This document shows, in pieces, positions 23,590 through 35,700 of a stretch of DNA of 64,000 nucleotides. Below the pieces are notes generated by a model. That model had not been told where the DNA came from. It saw only the letters and a program-made list of their open reading frames with translations, and ran no database searches. This DNA is from Ceratothoa steindachneri (taxonomy: Eukaryota; Arthropoda; Malacostraca; Isopoda; Cymothoidae): assembly GCA_963969495.1 (NCBI GenBank), contig OZ018337.1, positions 85,534,777 through 85,598,776 of the forward strand. Reading direction: 5' to 3'. Within the stretch, counting starts at the first letter, position 1, and each line of letters starts with the position of its first letter. The position numbers were made by a program, and so were the translations under genes.

Positions 23590-23905
23590 GGCGCCTCGTT
23601 TTGCTTTTTTTATAACATTTTAACAATTCAGCTAATTATAAAGAAATTTGAAAGTCTTATGTTATTTTGTATTTTCTTTTGAATGATACAATTGGCAAAG
23701 TCCTCCCATGTTAGCCCCAAGATGTATATATTTTTTTGGCTATAACATCATAACTATTCTGCAGATTCTAACGCGATTTAAAACTATTATGTTGTTTTAC
23801 ATTTTCTTTCTAGTGTTATAATTGCAAAAGTTCTCCCAAGGTTAGCCAGGGAATTATGTTCTTTTGGCCATAACATCAATTAACCCCGCAGGGGAAATGG
23901 AGGTG
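23590..23905 (-). repeat. Dispersed repeat family 1, tandem copies C and D
   Basis: Two diverged copies in tandem (about 23,605-23,730 and 23,735-23,860), plus the start of a third. On the minus strand each contains GGCTAAC, an AGAAAATGTAAAACAACATA-like block, and TTATGATGTTATAGCC. The blocks match 7,070-7,262 and 8,025-8,289. Confidence 0.7.
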
Positions 23906-23975
23906 TAGGGGACCCCCAGATGGGCCGAAAATGAAGTCTCCCTTCATAATATCTGTTGTTTGTCTAGTCGGCATT

Positions 23976-24325
23976 TTAAACTTTCCTCATCGTTTGAAGG
24001 TGATTTACTACAGTTTTCTGATCACACCCCAATTGTACAGCCAATTCTCTAGTCGATTCACGAGGATTTTCATGAAGAAGGTTGTTCAATCGATTTTCAT
24101 CTAACTTATTGGGGCGACCAGAACGTTCTTTGTCATTAAGATTGAAATGGCCCTTTTTGAAACGTGAAAACCACCATTGAGCTCTCCTTTCTGATAAAGC
24201 ATTTTCTCCGTACACAGCACAAATATCACGACGAGATTTGGTGCGTTTGCATTGTTCCCGTCTCGATTGAAAATGAATAACAACAAGTGTCGAAAATGCG
24301 CCTTTCTTTCAACTTAAGATTCCAT
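23976..24325 (-). pseudogene. mariner transposase N-terminal fragment
   Basis: From a minus-strand ATG at 24,325, the early residues ERKAHFRHLLLF lead, after a frameshift near 24,250, to RRDICAVYGENALSERRAQW and WFSRFKKGHFNLNDKERSGR. NLLHENPRESTRELAVQLG and QTMRKV follow, ending at a stop at 23,976. These are the two helix-turn-helix motifs and the linker of mariner transposases that bind the terminal inverted repeats. The DDD catalytic domain is missing: the sequence breaks off at about residue 115 of a protein that is normally about 345. It abuts the dispersed repeats of family 1. Confidence 0.88.
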
Positions 24326-25689
24326 TTTGAGAGTACAGAACAAAAATTAAATTAACACAACTTGTAAATAAACCGCAATGACTTATTACTCAACTTCAAG
24401 ACGTAGCCTAAGCAAAAGCCTAATAGTCTACGCTGTTAAGAGACGTAGCCTAATCTTTGCACATTTTCCTGTCATTATTTATTATTGTTTCTTAATATGT
24501 GCACAAATCACGTCAACAAAACTTAAATCAACCCAACATTAAAAAAAATGCCATAAACTAGACATTAAAAAACTGAAAGCGATACAAATAAAACAGAGTA
24601 AAAGAGATTGAATAATATGATTTCTTACATTGTTAATTAGATTATCTACAAATTAACGCTATTTACCTAAAATTCCTTTATAAATGTCTGTGAAATTTAA
24701 AATGCTAGTTTAGATTCTATTATTCAGTTTCAATTACTATACATTAGCAAGATTTAAATATAATGGTTTGCCTTTGGCACAATAATTTGCACCTTATTAA
24801 ATGTTATTTTATTTAATGATATCCACCCTCCCCCTCGTAGCTGGAAGAAAAGGAAATCAGAGACCTCTGGGCATAAATTTTTTTGTTGCATTCAAAATTT
24901 TATTTCATTCCATTATTATTAAAGGATAACCAAATCAGGGCTTTTCATCGCAAGGTTGCATAGCTAAATTGTATTGTAGTTTAGTTTTTATTCATTTCAA
25001 CGCTTTCCTGTATTAATTTATTCATATACATAGAAGTACAGATGGCATACACTGCCTCATAATATTTATTATTCTATTTAAATGAATGATATAATTTGTT
25101 CTGAAATAGAAAAAATCCAAGTTAAGATAAATTAGTAGTAAATTTTTTGTGTTATTTTTATGAGTTTTGATATCACGGGAGATGTGCTGAGTTTTTAGAA
25201 AAAATTGATATAAAAAAGATTCATTATCCATTAAATCTTCACTCTTTATTTTGCTAAAGACTTTCTGGACTACAATACGGTCCCAATACTTCAGATCACC
25301 TATATTTCTATCACATTTTCCATAACATTTGCCTGACAAAATAAAAAAAAAATAATGTACAAGGACTTCCAATTATAACTACGTGAAATTAAAGATTAGG
25401 AAAATTTGATTGAATACAACCGGAAGTTATAGGCAGATAAGCAAAATGATTCGACTATGATTGTAACCAATCTTTTGTATATAGTTTATGCTACAAGTGG
25501 TAAATCGGATGGCCTCTGATAGGCCCTTGCAGCTTTTATCATCCGTTGAATTATGTTATTTTATCACAGCATAAAACCTTTTGCTCTTTTAATATAGCAA
25601 TTAAATTGCAAGTGGTAAATATTCTTAAAAGTTAAATATAATTAATGTTAAAGCTGTCTTTATTCTGGACGATTTATTTACAACTACCA
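24326..25689. other. No gene seen
   Basis: AT-rich. A 116-codon minus-strand frame at 25,022-25,372 has skewed Ile/Asn/Lys composition and no known motif. Confidence 0.4.
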
Positions 25690-26450
25690 TCAGAACGAGC
25701 ATAATGGTACCACTCTTGTGCAGTAATATTGCAACGATAAACTTGAAGAATTGTCAATAGGATTCAAGCCCGGACACCACACGGGCCATCTCATAATAGT
25801 GACTTGCTCGTCGTCGAGGAAAGTGTTCACCGAATTAATCGTGTATTTGATGGTGTTGTCCTGCAAGAAATTTGCAGGTTGGGGTTTGGTTTCATATAGA
25901 TTGTCAAAGCATACCTTGGCAAAAACAACTTTTGCACTTGGACGGACATACATTGTACCCCATAAGTTTACAAATGGCCAACAACCTTGTACCGAAATCA
26001 GGCCTCAGAACATGACCCTTCCTCTTTTAGTGCAATTCGCACACAATCTTGATCATGCTCTGTCACGAAAATAGCCTATGACATCGGATCCAAACTAATT
26101 GAATTTAGATTCGTCCATGAAGTGGACTTGTCTCCATTGGTCATGCGACAATGCAATCTGCTCATTGGCGAATGCATGGCAATATATGCTATTTTTACTG
26201 CTTCGGCTGTCAAGAAATGGTGCTTCTTCCGGATATAACTTAGATCAGGCTTCCGTTTAGAGGATTTTCTTCACATACAAGTGGATTTACCAATCTTGAA
26301 TATGTTAAAAATATTGGGGACAACCCTTTAGGAATGCAGCTCAGTCACTGCAATTGTAAAATCATGTTGAAGGCGCAGCTTTACAATTGGTTCCCTGAGA
26401 AAGAAATGCATGCCAAATTTCTAAGGCATGTTACGTGGACGCTAGCTGGT
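25690..26450 (-). pseudogene. Tc1-like transposase relic, copy 2 (NPID)
   Basis: Minus strand. The first catalytic Asp is in VHFMDESKFN (codon 26,113-26,115). A later frame reads NLWGTMYVRPSAKVVFAKV, then NFLQDN with the second Asp (codon 25,858-25,860), then TFLDDEQVTIMRWP and GLNPID with the third acidic residue Asp (codon 25,753-25,755). There are exactly 34 residues between the second and third sites. The NPIEN context is Tc1-type, where Glu is normal, so Asp is a substitution. Upstream, an RKFGMH-like stretch is readable to about 26,440. Stops occur after KFN and in GRVMF. The DNA-binding N-terminus and inverted ends are not recognised. It differs clearly in sequence from the copy at 15.2 kb. 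Confidence 0.85.
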
Positions 26451-29400
26451 AGGAGAATGAGTAAACGTAAACGATTTTGAAATGAAGTTATTTGCTATAA
26501 AGACAATGCCGCTTTTTCTACAAAACCCAAAGCAATCAGATCATTATGTACACTTCAATTTTTCTAGTATATTAATTATTTAGTGATAACTTTCGTTATA
26601 ATCATCCAAATTTTCCAGGATTTGGAATATTGTAGATGGGTGAAGCATGTTGTAGCAGCATTTCGTTGTAGACTTATATTTTCACTTTCAAAATTATTTT
26701 GGGGAACGGGACTCCACTTTTAATGCTTACAACGTAAAACTCAATACATTCTCTGGAACACGAAATATAATGGCTATACTAGATAGATGTTTTCTAACCT
26801 TTAGTGATGTTAAAAGTTTGAATAATTTTCTCTTTTCATAATCGGATCTTTAATATTGATTATTATGGTGAGTAGTACATTAGAGATGCTTTATTAACAT
26901 TATTATATAATAATTCTAATTCAATTTCGTCAAGTTTGCTTTTATAATATATGGTTGTTTATGGGTATCCTAGTTGAGGTAGTTTGCTTTCAAAGATATT
27001 GTAGTAACTCTTTGTTGATCTAGTTAAAAGGAACTCTGTCGAATATTACTATTGTTTTGATTTAGAGAAATACGTGTCTTTGGGAAAAAACAAATTGAAA
27101 ATTTGGCAGTTTTTTCTCATGTTTCCGGAGATTTCTTGTTCATTTATTTATTATTTTTAGGTTTCGTAGAAAATTGTTTAGGGTTATTTCTTTACTAATA
27201 ATTTTAGATATATTTGTTTTCTTATTTGTTTAAAAAAGGTGGTGTTCTATACAAGCATTTCGGATCACTTTTGACCAAAAGTTCCTAAACATACACATAC
27301 GGTTTTATCATAATTAAAGCGATATGAACTATGTCTCTATCATCTGAGAGGTATTGGAAAAAATATTGTCTTTTTTATCTTTGTTTTTGCTTTGAAATGA
27401 TTGTATTAAATAAATTTCTCATTTGGCCTAAAAGCTTAAATTATAGGTGATTAGGAACATTAAAGACCTAAAGAAATTTGATTATGATTATAGCCAACTT
27501 ATTGAAGTTTAATCCCTTTAGGAGGATGCTACAGACCCCGTAGATCAACATTTGCGAGAGAAATTCAATGTATTAATAAAGTTAGAAAAGATTTTAACAG
27601 GACACGATGAAAAAAAGTCCTTAAAATTTTGTCCTAAAGAGAATTTTGTATTTAATTAATACAGAGCATTGAAATTTAATCTATGAAGTGATATCGAGAT
27701 TCTTTTCGTTTTGACACAACCAACTTAACCTCAGCAAACTCGATGGGCGATGGAGGTCAAAAGCTTATGCCCCGTATAATGGGAAGCATAGAACAAATGT
27801 TTAGTCGCGTGTTTTAAGTTTTTGGCTGACAGGTCAGTACGAAAGTCTATCGAGGAGTTGGTTTGCTATTGAGAAAGCATAATTATAATACAGTATGGAA
27901 TGGCACCGAAGGATTACAGCTGATCATATGATCAGCAGTAATGTTTATAAATCACGAGAAATGTAGCATCAAGTACTAATCTTTGATTAAATTAACACGA
28001 GCTCATTCTCCAAAGGTTTGTAGGTCTAAATGAAGGAAATTAAATAGGACTCTTTCCTTAGCTACAAAACTAACCTGAACTTCCCGCTTCTGATTTTAAT
28101 CGTTCTGGTAAATTCGATAAAACCACAAATCCCGCCGATTTCAGTCGTGCCCAGAGTCAAAATCAACAGTTTCAAATTCATGCAATTCGTAGTTTTCGCA
28201 TCTTTTTGAAAATGGTTCAGAAAAATGGGGAAAATCGGCAGAAGAGCTTGGGTTATCTTTTATTATCGTTTTTCTTAATGGTTTAATTTCTGATTTTTTC
28301 ATCTATTTGATTATTTGTTTAACTTTCCTCTTTGTCTTTTTGTGTTTTTCGAGCGCTATTTGCTCTCATTGAGATTTTTACTATTAATATTTTCACCTAC
28401 ATCTTCTTCTTGCTTTTCACTCGAGCTCTTTATAATTTTTCTACCACTTATCGTTTTCCTCTCTGGTCCATTTACCGCTCCCGCCACACACAGCCCTTAC
28501 ACCTCTAGCTTCCACATCCATAGATGATTTCCCGTGTGTAATTTATTTTTAAGCTTGCACATATTTACCACCTACTATTGTATAAGACTGCCACAACACT
28601 CTTAATCTAAACACACAGATCACACACTATTCAATCCATCTCACACAAACTCTTTATTCCCTTTCATGTTTGTTTCATACAAAGCAAACATTCCCAATTA
28701 CCCACTTTTCAAGACAGGGACTACATCTCCGCTTACCCATTTCACATTCCATACACACAAACAAGACACAGAGTGTCACGGATTAGGGCCTTGGTCCATG
28801 CCAGCGGCGCTCTATCCGGGATTAGTCACCTTTTCTGACACGCGTCAGGGAACAGTATCTACATTTATCTACACTCCTAAAACGAATAAAAACAGCCAAT
28901 ATTTTTTAACAAATATTATTGAGCCGTAGTGAAAATGGGAAATTTACGTGAAAATAATATTAGTGAATTAAAAATTAATGAGATAAGAAATTAAAGATGG
29001 GAGCAAGTTTGTTTTCCAACTCACGTTTCTACGACCAAATAATTAGAAACAAGATAACCATAATGAGAGGTAAGTGATGGTAGGTAACAAACCAAGAGAT
29101 TAAATTTAATGCATCCTGAAAACTATGAGTAAAATAGCAATTTAACAAAAATCAAGAGGTTGTTTATATAAAATTAAATATATATTACCTTAATTTCTTG
29201 CGTTTGGCGGAAAGATAAGGGCCATTTCAAAGCATTCTCAGTTAGTATCAAACGTAAGGTATATTTGCATTATAAAGGCGTGCGCCTTTTATTTAAACAT
29301 TCCAGCAATTTTCGGGTGCTGATTGAAATTTTAGCTGCTGCGTGGACATTAGTGCAAATCTAGTTATCATTCTATAAATCGTTAACTCACTTCCAGCACA

Positions 29401-30666
29401 GCAAAAACAAAGAAACAGTACTGGTAATTATTTATAATTCATTATTTTGATCCCGTTATCTATTCAGTCTAAGGTGAAAAATATTTTTCCCATATTTCTT
29501 CTTTAGAAATATTAAAGACCCATAAAGTTCCAGACAATTCACCAAAGGCTTAAGTGTCAATGATTTTGAGTAATAAGTGAAATTGTGATGAAAATGAAAA
29601 ACAAGTGAATTATGAAAGAGGGGTCTTGCAAACCTCACGGAGGAAAATAAAAGCAACAGCAAAATCTTTAACGCTAACATCTTGCTCTGGATGTATTTAC
29701 TGAAATACTCTCTTTTGCTTATTATCTGCAGAATTTAATCAGCTTTGTTTGAAAGCTGCTTAGAATGAGTCTGCTTCACTTTGCATTTTTTACGTGTCAT
29801 TACATGCTCTTGATGAGGTTTTTACTAGCGATTGGTACAGTTTTATTAAATCTTTTCTTTGTATTAAAATTAGTCTAAATTGGCTCGTATATGTATTTTA
29901 ACGTTATGTCCACCGCGTTCAGAATATATTGAAATATAATAATATAAATTAATTGGAATCCTATCAGATGATTGACTAATGCACTTCAATAAATGCGGGT
30001 TAAGATAACTTACATGAGCTTTCCTCAGTCTATTTAAAAAACAGACTCAATCTCCTCTATTATTGCACTTTGATAGCAAAATTTGTATGTTTCCTTTAAT
30101 TTCTAGGGAGACGTTAACTAAAATAAAAAAATTATACTTCTTCTGTCCCCATTTCATTGGCTTGGGTTAAATAGATGGAAGAGTCATTTGGCTTACAGAA
30201 TTATGATGTATAATAATAATAGTTTGATTATTTTTTACGCAACCACAGATACACAAACATAAACATAAATAGGTATTGGCAAAGTGGCCAAATTAACATT
30301 ATAACGCCCACTTGCATTTTTTTCTTGAAAGCACAGGGGGGAAAAATGACCCTTTGTCAAGTTTTTCAAATAATAATTAATAATTTAATTAAGTATATGA
30401 TTATGTGATTCAACAAAACGAAATAAATATATTTTTATAACCCAAAATATTTTCTTCAGAATAACAAAAATGAAAAAACAATATTGAGATTTAGAAACCA
30501 TTGTTTCGTAAAATTGCTATGAAATTAGTTTCCTATCTAAACATGCAAATCATGTTTTAAAATGATATTTATTGGAAAGGAGTACACACATACTTTACTT
30601 TGTAAGTACACTTTTGCATATTGTTCACCTTAATTTTGTCTTATTCTCCTTACATTGTTGACCAAC
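26451..30666. other. Long stretch without a supportable gene
   Basis: AT-rich. Open frames at 28,315-28,527, 28,666-28,929 and 29,456-29,680 show no known domain. Two perfect short palindromes occur at 27,919-27,936 and 29,274-29,289. Confidence 0.4.
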
Positions 30667-31720
30667 TTAACACTTGCGGCGACAATTACCGGCTGTTTCT
30701 ACTTCCTCTAAATCAGAATCATCGCAATAATCTGAGAGCTTTTTTGTAGATCGGTTATTTTTTACATAATCCTCCCTTCGTTCTTTCGCCAGCTTTTGCA
30801 TAAACTTCTTCCGCGAAATCCTTTGGCTACTAACAGCTCGATACGTGATTACAGCATTGATAGATGCCATAGCAAGAACGTTGTAAAAAGTGTGGATTGG
30901 CCACCGCCTTGACGATGCCTTGAGTGAGATTTTCGCGGCATTTAAACTAGAACGTCTACGCCACATTTAGACTTATTGTAGTAAGACACTTTTTCAGGTG
31001 TTTTCTTCTCAATGCTCTCAATTCTTAAACTCGTATGGATACTACTCATTAGCAGAATATTTTTGTTTTACTTCCGTTGATGTATTTTAAGAGATATATT
31101 ACCGCGTTGTAAAACTGATGTGTCATATATGGGCTGGCGGGCGTTCTTCAATGAATCTGGAATTTCTCTTCTCGTCCCGTTCATTGTTCCACAAGGCTAA
31201 TACCTGATTTTCTCAAGCGTCATTTGTAAATTCAAGAATGTAAAGAAATTATCAGTTATTACATTTTTTCCAGTATTTAGATATGGCTCCATGAGATTTA
31301 ATACGACGTACTCCGAAATACTTATAATTCGGGACAAAATTCATCCTTGTCTAAATAAGAGAAGCCATTTATCATGTACTTCGATTAACTTTCAACAGCA
31401 AGCCAATATTTTGGCCCATATTTTTCTGCTTTGATCACATGGACTGTGTAAATGGGCATCTAGCTTTGGTAGGAAAAAGTTGCTCATCTATTGTTATATT
31501 GGATGATGGCTTATAACACATGAAGCGATTTTTTATGAATTTATTCCATGTTTCAGAATAAAAGGCAAATCTATCCGCCTTCAAGCGTTGCGATCTTGTT
31601 GACTTATAAAGAAATCTAAGAAATCCCATAATTTCACAGAAGCGATTACGAGACTTGATTTATCGGCAAAATGGGAGGCACCATGGTTCAGACCATAGAG
31701 GGTGAATCAATATTTCGTGA
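30667..31720 (-). pseudogene. piggyBac-like (PGBD-type) transposase relic, copy 1
   Basis: Minus strand, in order: SRNRFCEIMGFLRFL (about 31,650-31,600), ADRFAFYSETWNKFI, NITIDEQLFPTKARCPF (31,500-31,455), SKYMINGFSYLDKDEF, EPYLNTGKNVITDNFFTF (Asp codon 31,251-31,253), MNGTRREIP, and VSYYNKSKCGVDVL (Asp codon 30,954-30,956). It ends SSRRWPIHTFYNVLAMASIN with a stop at 30,667. These are the domain-long hallmarks of piggyBac transposases, which excise precisely at TTAA. Two of the three catalytic Asp are readable. The first should follow LAV, but the sequence there is Glu and then a shifted frame. At least four frameshifts. The C-terminus has only CRRKC where many relatives carry a Cys-rich zinc domain. 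The N-terminus beyond 31,720 is unreadable. Confidence 0.85.
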
Positions 31721-34162
31721 GCTCCTAATTCAGTGTGCATTTAAAATTGCAATAAAGGTATGTAGTTCAGAAATAAGAGGGACTATGTATTGTTCTCTAG
31801 TACTCGTTCAACTTCCCCTTCGGTACATTTTTTTATGTAAAGTAACATATAATTATCAATAAAGAGCTTCCAAGCCGATACAACACTTTCACCATTTATA
31901 TTCCTCTTGGCATGTGACGTTGGCCCTGGTATTTCTTACAGTACATTGTGGTAAGTACCCCAACCTTGTTTAACATTACAGGAGCTGGCACATTCCCACA
32001 CAGTCATGTTCAAGTTTGAATTTACCTACTTGGTCCTGGTCAACGCACATCAAGGTAAAAGGGATTTAAATCCCGCTTCGTCTGGCTCCTCCCACCTTTA
32101 CCGCGTCGAACCTCATGTATCCCTTTGTCTCTAGAACTTTCATAATTGTTAAATCATTAGTTAATTAATTATCTTTCGGTTTAACCTTAATTGATAGTGT
32201 TAATCATCTTAGCATTAAACCGTAAATATTTAATTGCATTTCCATTTAAGTTGTCCTATATGTAAATGTAATCTTTAATCCTATTTAAAGTATATTTTTG
32301 TAGCCATGTTTGAATATTCCTTGGCACAGCAACTGTGTATTTAAAGCACTCTTAAAACCATCCCCAGCTGGAGCCTCAATTTCAGTCCACCAGTAGGCCA
32401 GTGTCCTTATAAAGCGTACACCTGGTAATACCACGACATCCGCAGGAAAGTCTTCGAAAATAATTATGAATAATAAATTATATACTGCCGGCAACAATTC
32501 TAAGATGGTCATTTTCTTAAAGCTCTTTATCATTTACATATTCATTTAGAATTTCATCCATTGTTAGAGGAATTACATAATTTTACTATCCTCTATTACT
32601 TCAATTTTATTAATTAATTTCTTGAGTGGCTCTCATTATTTTCTTCATCTGATGTGAAAATTGACTTGCGAGTCCTGATGGCGAACATATAAATTCAAGT
32701 TCTTACATTACGAACAAACTGTTTTAGGAGTCCATAGAATTTTTCAAAATCATCACCATCTAAACAAAGGCAGATTGTTCTTCGACTTAATATAGTAGTC
32801 AAAGGCAAAATTTCAATTGATAATCACAGATGCACAGAAAAATCACGAAGCCAAGAATAAACTTAATTCTCAAATATTTTGCCTCATTTTAGTCAAACTG
32901 TAATGAATAAATTTGGGGAAAGCTAATGTTTTCTTTTCTAAATTTAATTCGAGAATGTCATTGCGCATAATTTTCATAATTAGTTACGTTAAAAGTTGCC
33001 TTACACTTTATAAAATAAAAACGTTCAGAGAGCAGATTTAGAAACGTGGAGACCATAATAAGGCAAAGTAATTATATTAATGATATATTTTTCCCTTGCA
33101 TTTTCATGACATTAAAGCAATGACAAGTTGGGTAATAGGCCATAATCTTGAATTCTGAGGGTTAAGAAGTTTTAAATTTAATATTTTCTTGTAGTTGATA
33201 TCGTAAACGGCTGAGAAGAGAGAGCGATCGTGTTATCATGCTTCGTATTTTGAAGGATGAGCTGTTGAAATCTTGGACACATAAAATGAATTTTCCTTGC
33301 AATGAATTTAGCAGTCTAATTTACCGATTTCGGTTGACTTTGGGAAGGTAGGTTGAATTAGCATTTAAACACCTTTACGCTGAAATTAAATTCACAGGAC
33401 AAGGAGGGCATTTACTCCCATGTAAAATAAAGGATTTAGAGCTATTTTTAGTGAAAATGGAAGATTTTAATTGTTTCCACGGTAGATAATGGATCTAGTT
33501 AGGTTAGTTGCGAAGCCAGCGAGACCTAGCAAGCCATTATTTCCGTAAAGTGGCCGCCACACATTATTCCTTGGGTACATATTAAGGCACATTAAGAGAA
33601 TACACATCACCTTTCCTTCACACAACGCTCGTTGCCTAAACTGTTTCACGCCGAGTGCTCGCCTTTAAATAAACTTCCAAAAAACTTCCTTCAAGCGAGT
33701 TGCAAGCCCATTTGACCTTAGAAAACCAAGAAAAATTCCGACCCGACCTTGTTGATAAATATTAATTGTGAGATTGTTTGTATAACTAACCACTCTATTG
33801 ATGACCCCGTAAATTCTCCCTTTTTCATGTTACAAGAAATAAAAAAATGATCATGAACATCATTCAAAGCCAATGTGTAAGCAATGTTACTTGTGAATTG
33901 TGTAATAAAATTATGGATAAGTTTGTCATCATAAATGCTTGTACGTATATTATGTGTGACTTTAGAAATAATAAATAAGAATAGATTTTGAAGAGAAGGG
34001 AATGCATACTTGTATATATGAGAGTAGATGTTTTGGTTATGAAGCGGTTGAATGGCAACGATATTATGATGGGCAGATTAATTCAAATTGCGTTTAAGAG
34101 AGGTGTTTTGAGAGTTGAATGATTAATGATATTCATCAGTGTCGTAGAATTCCCCTCCTTTT
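31721..34162. other. No supportable gene; possible decayed flank of the piggyBac relic
   Basis: May include the unreadable N-terminal half of the piggyBac-like relic. An 82-codon minus-strand frame (32,285-32,533) looks protein-like but is unidentified. The remainder is AT-rich. Confidence 0.35.
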
Positions 34163-34330
34163 TGTTCTATTCTAAGAGTGCTAAGAGTGTCTAATATATA
34201 TTGATATCTGAATATCTTAAAGAACAGAGCCTTTCTGAAACACGTAAGGATATATAAGAGAAACGAACATTAATCCCAAAATAAACTTATATTTTACCTT
34301 TATCAATTGAATACCTAACATTTAAACATT
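34163..34330 (+). repeat. Dispersed repeat family 3, copy B
   Basis: Counterpart of 19,474-19,640. It shares TTCTAAGAGTGCTA, ACACGTAAGGATA, CCAAAATAAAC and the following AT-rich run. Confidence 0.6.
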
Positions 34331-34479
34331 TACTACAGTAATACTCTAAATATTATTATAAACAAGAATTAATTAAATTAGTTTACCCACAAAAATTGGT
34401 AAATGTTTTCTCTACACACAACAATAATATAAGAATTAGGTTAACGGACTCATGTAGAGTTTAAAAGGCCTCAAGAATG

Positions 34480-35700
34480 TTATTGACTCTCGACGCGTGC
34501 CGCCGGCCAGATGTAGATGAGCGAGATCACACGGTTGTTTTGGCGAGGGTGGCCACTGGGGGGTCCACACGTTCTTCCGGCGGGGGGGGTTCTTCAAGGA
34601 CGAGAACCAATACGGTGCTTTATGCAACACCTAGGCAGTCATGGTCTCTCTGGCGAGAGTGAGTCGAACTTGGTTCTTAAATCAAGTTAACTTGGAGTGC
34701 GGTGTGATCACTGAGTAACGAGCTCAAGGAGGAGCTTTTCTCCTTCGTTATTTATTTCCTTATGGCCGAGGACTGAACTCGGGAAGGGTCTTCTTCAAGG
34801 ACGAGGATAACGGAAAGGGGTTTCTCTGGCGAGAATAAGTTACTTAAAGTTCGGTTTGATAACCGGGAACTAGCTCGAGGATGAGCTTTTTCTTTGTTCC
34901 AGTCTTCTTCAAGGGCGAGTATAACGGAGGAGGATTTCTCTGGCGAGAAAAATTTGAACTTGGTTTCTCACCAAGTTAACTTAAGAGTTCAGTGTGGCCA
35001 CCGAATAACGGGCTCGAGATGGAGCCTTTTCCTTCTTTTTTTCTTAATTCCTTAAGGACGAGGAATACCCCTGGTGTTTAAGGTACACCAGGATATGAGG
35101 AGTCTCTCTGGCAAGAGTAAGTTGAACTTACCAAAGTTAACTTATCATTTTGTTTGATAACCAGGGACTTAGCTCGAGAATGAGCTTCTTTTTAGCCCCT
35201 TTAAGGTAGGTAGCCCTGCCTCTCTTGCAGGGTACTTCTTGGTCTGGCTAGCCAAGTACACTACCTCTCCAGTCTCGGTAGCTTGGTTTTCGATCCGAGG
35301 ACTCCGTGACCTAGAGACTGACGTATACTACCTCGATTTTCCTCAGAGTTCCTCATTTATACCTCGTCACCCCACTGGGGGAGTTGTAAGGGGGGGAGGG
35401 GCTTGAGGAGAGTTCTTTTGGCCAACGGTATTTTCCATGGTCGAACATCGGCTCTTCGTTAGCCTTCGAGATTGAGAGAAACCCGTCTCCAATTTCTTAT
35501 TCGACGTGAAACTGGATGTCACTCTTCTGGGGGAGATCTTACCTTTTGACCTTTAGGGTCTTTCATGGCACCGAGTTGTGCTACACTGCGGTTAAGCACT
35601 GTACCCGCCGATGCCTTTGACGGATGTCTTTGCGGTAATGACCTTGTGACTGCCCTACAATCCAATAGCCTTATTTTAATCACATGTTTCTTAAATTTAA
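34480..35700. other. GC-rich structured block, LTR- or leader-like
   Basis: About 1.2 kb of GC-rich sequence in AT-rich surroundings, with a G-run at 34,580-34,589 and 35,390-35,400 and a TTTATA motif near 35,355. It contains the four-unit hairpin array and further hairpins, for example CCCTGC (35,214-35,219) / GCAGGG (35,227-35,232). No convincing coding frame. I infer retroelement LTR or leader sequence, orientation unknown. Confidence 0.45.
34588..35186. repeat. Four-unit array of ordered hairpins with compensating stem changes
   Basis: Each unit has hairpins in the order A-B-C-D-E. B: CTCTC-tggc-GAGAG (34,646-34,659), TTCTC-tggc-GAGAA (34,822-34,835), TTTCTC-tggc-GAGAAA (34,935-34,950), and a mismatched fourth (35,104-35,117). 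D: CGGTG-tgat-CACTG (34,700), CGGTT-tgat-AACCG (34,852), CAGTG-tggc-CACCG (34,990), TTGTT-tgat-AACCA (35,150). E: AGCTC/GAGCT at 34,721, 34,872 and 35,171, but GGCTC/GAGCC at 35,011. C is perfect in unit 3 (AACTTGG/CCAAGTT, 34,957-34,977) and nearly lost in unit 2. A pairs well in unit 1 (GGTTCT/AGAACC, 34,588-34,608) and unit 4 (ATTCCT/AGGAAT, 35,047-35,066) but poorly in units 2 and 3. Spacing of D and E is 138-160 bp. Confidence 0.88.

Noticed and set aside
25751..26074. 107-codon plus-strand frame
   Set aside because: Antisense of the Tc1-like transposase relic, whose motifs read clearly on the minus strand.
31671..31862. 63-codon plus-strand frame
   Set aside because: Overlaps the N-terminal side of the piggyBac-like relic in antisense and has no motif of its own.
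34436..34662. Opposed 61-64 codon frames in the GC-rich block
   Set aside because: GC-rich DNA favours open frames. They overlap each other and show no domain.
34588..35186. CRISPR array or hammerhead ribozyme reading of the hairpin units
   Set aside because: Units are long, diverged and contiguous without unique spacers. I do not see the CTGATGA...GAAA core of a hammerhead. The context is eukaryotic.
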